Positions 5,911 to 7,684 of a stretch of 7,684 nucleotides of DNA are shown here, piece after piece. How positions within the stretch are numbered: the first letter of the stretch is position 1; every line of letters begins with the position of its first letter. Position numbers and translations under genes: made by a program. The notes under the pieces are model-generated. The model was not told the origin of the DNA. It did no database searches and was given only the letters and a program-made list of their open reading frames with translations. The stretch covers positions 1 to 7,684 of the forward strand of contig JBELFK010000136.1 of NCBI GenBank assembly GCA_042092935.1, read 5' to 3'. This DNA comes from JASMHC01 sp042092935. GTDB lineage: Bacteria; Pseudomonadota; Alphaproteobacteria; Rhodobacterales; Rhodobacteraceae.

Positions 5911-6627
5911 CTATGCGCTTACGGCAATCGGATCGGGAACCTTGGGACTTGGCTGCGGGTCGCGCAGCACATATCCCCGCCCCCAGACCGTATCGATGTA
6001 ATTGTCGCCACCCGTCGCGGTATCCAGCTTTTTACGCAGTTTGCATATAAACACGTCGATGATTTTTAACTCAGGTTCATCCATGCCGCCGTATAGATGG
6101 TTGAGAAACATCTCTTTGGTCAGGGTTGTGCCTTTTCTAAGGCTCAAAAGCTCAAGCATTTGGTATTCTTTGCCGGTGAGATGAACTGTATTGCCCTCAA
6201 CTTCAACCGTTTTGGCATCAAGATTAACCTCAATCTTGCCGGTTTGGATCACCGATTGCGAATGCCCTTTGGACCGTCGCACAATTGCGTGAATGCGCGC
6301 GACCAATTCTTCGCGGTGGAAGGGCTTGGTCAGGTAGTCGTCGGCGCCGAAACCAAAACTTTTGAGCTTGCTTTCGGTATCGTCGTCCCCCGAGAGGATC
6401 AATATCGGCGTCTCAACCCGCGAACGTCTGAGTTGGCGCAAAACTTCATGGCCCGGCATGTCAGGCAAATTCAGATCAAGCAGGATCAGATCGTAGTCAT
6501 AGAGTTTTGCAAGATCGAGACCTTCTTCGCCCAGATCAGTTGCGTAAACATTCAGATTTGCGTGTGTGAGCATCATTTCGATGCTTTTCGACGTCGTCGG
6601 GTCGTCTTCAACTAAAAGTACACGCAT
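5911..6627 (-). CDS. ctrA: Cell-cycle response regulator CtrA
   Basis: CtrA is an OmpR-type response regulator. In Caulobacter it controls the cell cycle; in Rhodobacterales it controls motility, gene transfer agent and related traits. The 238-residue product has a receiver domain (1-~115) with the acidic pair in VEDDP, phosphoacceptor Asp51 (LLLDLNLPD context) and the conserved Lys in YLTKPF. A winged-helix DNA-binding domain (~125-228) contains LTGKEYQMLELL, KIIDVFICKLRKKL and WGRGYVLRDP. This near-invariant C-terminal half separates CtrA from generic OmpR regulators. GGAGGG lies 8 bases upstream of the ATG. The gene follows sciP on the same strand after a 94-base gap holding a CtrA-like site, so autoregulation is plausible. 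The tail ends VSA instead of the AA end known from Caulobacter CtrA, which matters for ClpXP turnover there. Confidence 0.97.
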   Translation of the reverse strand: MRVLLVEDDPTTSKSIEMMLTHANLNVYATDLGEEGLDLAKLYDYDLILLDLNLPDMPGHEVLRQLRRSRVETPILILSGDDDTESKLKSFGFGADDYLTKPFHREELVARIHAIVRRSKGHSQSVIQTGKIEVNLDAKTVEVEGNTVHLTGKEYQMLELLSLRKGTTLTKEMFLNHLYGGMDEPELKIIDVFICKLRKKLDTATGGDNYIDTVWGRGYVLRDPQPSPKVPDPIAVSA

Positions 6628-6682
6628 CGGCAGCGCCCTCCAAAAGATTAACCATGTGTTTCCGATGTTTGGCCGGAAATGG

Positions 6683-6697
6683 TTAAATCCCGGTTAC
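6683..6697. promoter_or_regulatory. Candidate CtrA-binding site upstream of ctrA
   Basis: TTAA (6683-6686), seven bases, then TTAC (6694-6697) matches 7 of 8 fixed bases of the CtrA consensus TTAA-N7-TTAA. It lies about 56-70 bases upstream of the ctrA ATG. It partly overlaps a GTTAC-N4-GTAAC inverted repeat (6693-6706). CtrA autoregulation is established in Caulobacter; binding here is inferred. Confidence 0.4.
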
Positions 6698-6716
6698 TCG
6701 CGTAACTTTTGCATAT

Positions 6717-6731
6717 ACAACCTATGGTTGT
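6717..6731. repeat. Inverted repeat at the sciP stop codon
   Basis: ACAACC (6717-6722) and GGTTGT (6726-6731) form a perfect 6-bp inverted repeat around TAT. It spans the sciP stop (6722-6724). No T-run follows on the minus strand, so it is not a convincing terminator. It may be an operator-like palindrome or chance. Confidence 0.35.
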
Positions 6732-7000
6732 CTAGTGATTTGTATTCGCGTGACTTTCAGACCGTCCCGACCCTTTAAAACATAGGCAGATTCCCAATTT
6801 TCCAGCTCTTCTTCTGACAATGCGTAGCGTTCAATCGCCGAGGCACGCGTTATCAGACCGTAAAAAATTGCCTTAACGACAATTTCCTTGCGCGACGCGA
6901 CCCAGCGACGGGTCGAGGATTCGGGCAAATCCGAGACACTTAGAACGCTGCCGTCCGGCAGTTTGACAGATCGTGGCCCGTCCACTTTCTTTAGATACAT
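6722..7000 (-). CDS. sciP: DUF1153 protein, SciP-type CtrA modulator
   Basis: The 92-residue protein opens MYLKKVDGPRSVKLPDGSVLS and continues with RRWVASRKEIVVKAI (~31-45) and ERYALSEEELENWESAY (~57-73), the conserved core of DUF1153. In Caulobacter the DUF1153 protein SciP is a small helix-turn-helix protein that binds CtrA or its target promoters and blocks transcription of CtrA-activated genes in G1. The Trp-Val-Ala-Ser-Arg-Lys segment and the helix-turn-helix are intact. The start at 7000 is chosen because AAGGGG lies 7 bases upstream and the product then has the family's usual N-terminus; an in-frame ATG at 7033 would add 11 residues without support. It lies immediately upstream of ctrA on the same strand and diverges from mnmA. 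Inhibition of CtrA in this species is inferred from the family. Confidence 0.9.
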   Translation of the reverse strand: MYLKKVDGPRSVKLPDGSVLSVSDLPESSTRRWVASRKEIVVKAIFYGLITRASAIERYALSEEELENWESAYVLKGRDGLKVTRIQITRQP

Positions 7001-7045
7001 CGAGCGACCCCTTGATGATTTCTCGCCCAGCAAACCTGCATTCCC

Positions 7046-7060
7046 TTAAACAGCTATGAA
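7046..7060. promoter_or_regulatory. Weak CtrA-like site in the sciP-mnmA gap
   Basis: TTAA (7046-7049), seven bases, then TGAA (7057-7060) matches 7 of 8 fixed bases of TTAA-N7-TTAA. It lies about 46-60 bases upstream of the sciP start. A second TTAA occurs at 7079-7082 without a good partner. AT-rich intergenic DNA gives such matches by chance fairly often, so confidence is low. Confidence 0.25.
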
Positions 7061-7068
7061 GCTAGGGG

Positions 7069-7096
7069 TTGTGAGTGATTAAGATTTTCCTATATT
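7069..7096 (+). promoter_or_regulatory. Candidate sigma-70 promoter of mnmA
   Basis: TTGTGA (7069-7074, 4 of 6 with TTGACA) and TATATT (7091-7096, 5 of 6 with TATAAT) are separated by 16 bases. Transcription would start near 7103, leaving a leader of about 20 bases with AGGAG (7113-7117) 6 bases before the mnmA ATG. This is a reasonable housekeeping promoter by sequence alone. Confidence 0.5.
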
Positions 7097-7123
7097 CCAG
7101 CGCATCACCCACAGGAGCGCATC

Positions 7124-7684
7124 ATGCCCGAACTCAACTCGCTTGGTTTTGCCAAGCCGCCCAGCGAAACGCGCGTTGTCGTTGCCATGTCCGGTGGTGT
7201 CGATAGCTCGGTGGTGGCCGCGCAGCTTGCGGATCAGGGTTATGACGTCGTCGGTGTCACTTTGCAGCTTTACGATCATGGCGCAGCCCTTGCAAAGAAG
7301 GGCGCTTGTTGCGCGGGTATCGACATTCACGACGCGCGCCGCGTGGCTGAGGAAAAGGGCTTTCCCCATTACGTGCTGGATTATGAAAACATTTTTCAGG
7401 ACGCCGTGATCGATGAATTTGCCGACAGCTATCTTGCTGGCGCAACGCCGGTGCCCTGCATTCGATGCAATGAAAGGGTAAAGTTTAAGGATCTTTTAGA
7501 GACAGCCCGCGATTTAGACGCGGATTGCATGGCGACCGGCCATTATATCCAGCGCAAAACCGGTGCCAATGGCCCCGAGCTTCACAGTGCGGCGGATGCG
7601 AATCGCGATCAAAGCTACTTTTTGTTTTCAACGACGTCCGAGCAATTGGATTATCTGCGCTTTCCTTTGGGGCATCTGCCGTCA
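7124..7684 (+). CDS. mnmA: tRNA-specific 2-thiouridylase MnmA, 5' part
   Basis: MnmA adenylates U34 of tRNA(Lys), tRNA(Glu) and tRNA(Gln) and inserts sulfur to give 2-thiouridine, in the cytoplasm. The first 187 residues are visible and the frame is still open at the window edge. The PP-loop SGGVDSS lies at residues 23-29. TPVPCIRCNERVKF (~108-121) carries the nucleophilic Cys112. MATGHY (136-141) and RDQSYFLF (161-168) are further family signatures. The second catalytic cysteine lies beyond the edge and cannot be checked. The start at 7124 is supported by AGGAG 6 bases upstream. A short N-terminal extension (about 17 residues) precedes the PP-loop strand. The gene is divergent from sciP with a 123-base gap. 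Confidence 0.96.
   Translation, partial: MPELNSLGFAKPPSETRVVVAMSGGVDSSVVAAQLADQGYDVVGVTLQLYDHGAALAKKGACCAGIDIHDARRVAEEKGFPHYVLDYENIFQDAVIDEFADSYLAGATPVPCIRCNERVKFKDLLETARDLDADCMATGHYIQRKTGANGPELHSAADANRDQSYFLFSTTSEQLDYLRFPLGHLPS

Noticed and set aside
5641..6069. 142-codon plus-strand frame across ligA and ctrA
   Set aside because: It is antisense to both real genes and has no recognisable motifs.

Overview
The window comes from an alphaproteobacterium, most probably a marine Rhodobacterales (Roseobacter-group) member of mid-50s percent GC by eye. The CtrA cell-cycle regulator, a DUF1153/SciP protein, the ligA-recG pair, a two-cysteine Fe-S scaffold of the alphaproteobacterial type and GTTC-N7-GTTC operator-like sites all point that way. 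The lineage is inferred from protein style; no search was run.

Layout from left to right. (1) Positions 1-383 hold the 3' part of gluQ (glutamyl-Q tRNA(Asp) synthetase, + strand), whose first ~70 bases are strikingly AT-rich. It converges on and overlaps hisI (- strand, 349-723). (2) A NifU/IscU-like scaffold gene (+, 789-1232) diverges from hisI. (3) A leftward unit follows: ligA (NAD-dependent DNA ligase), recG (fork-reversal helicase, 4-bp ATGA overlap with ligA) and a 39-codon membrane-peptide gene at 1410-1529. A stem-loop plus T-run terminator at 1231-1266 ends the leftward unit. The 92 bases in front of the peptide gene carry two exact matches to the alphaproteobacterial LexA (SOS) box and several extra half-sites. 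(4) The global regulator gene ctrA (-, 5911-6627) lies downstream of sciP (-, 6722-7000), which encodes its presumed antagonist, with CtrA-like half-site pairs in the gaps. (5) mnmA (tRNA 2-thiouridylase, + strand) starts at 7124 and runs off the right edge.

How the genes fit together. ligA and recG form a translationally coupled DNA-repair unit. The small membrane peptide at its 3' end looks separately controlled by LexA, so it could be a damage-induced peptide comparable in concept to the SOS division inhibitor SidA of Caulobacter. sciP-ctrA puts a transcription factor and its modulator side by side. gluQ and mnmA are tRNA-modification genes, hisI belongs to histidine synthesis, and the scaffold belongs to Fe-S assembly. 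No tRNA, rRNA, CRISPR array, insertion sequence or prophage gene was seen. The most interesting item is the LexA-box array with its tiny membrane-protein gene. Most of the rest is ordinary core-genome content.
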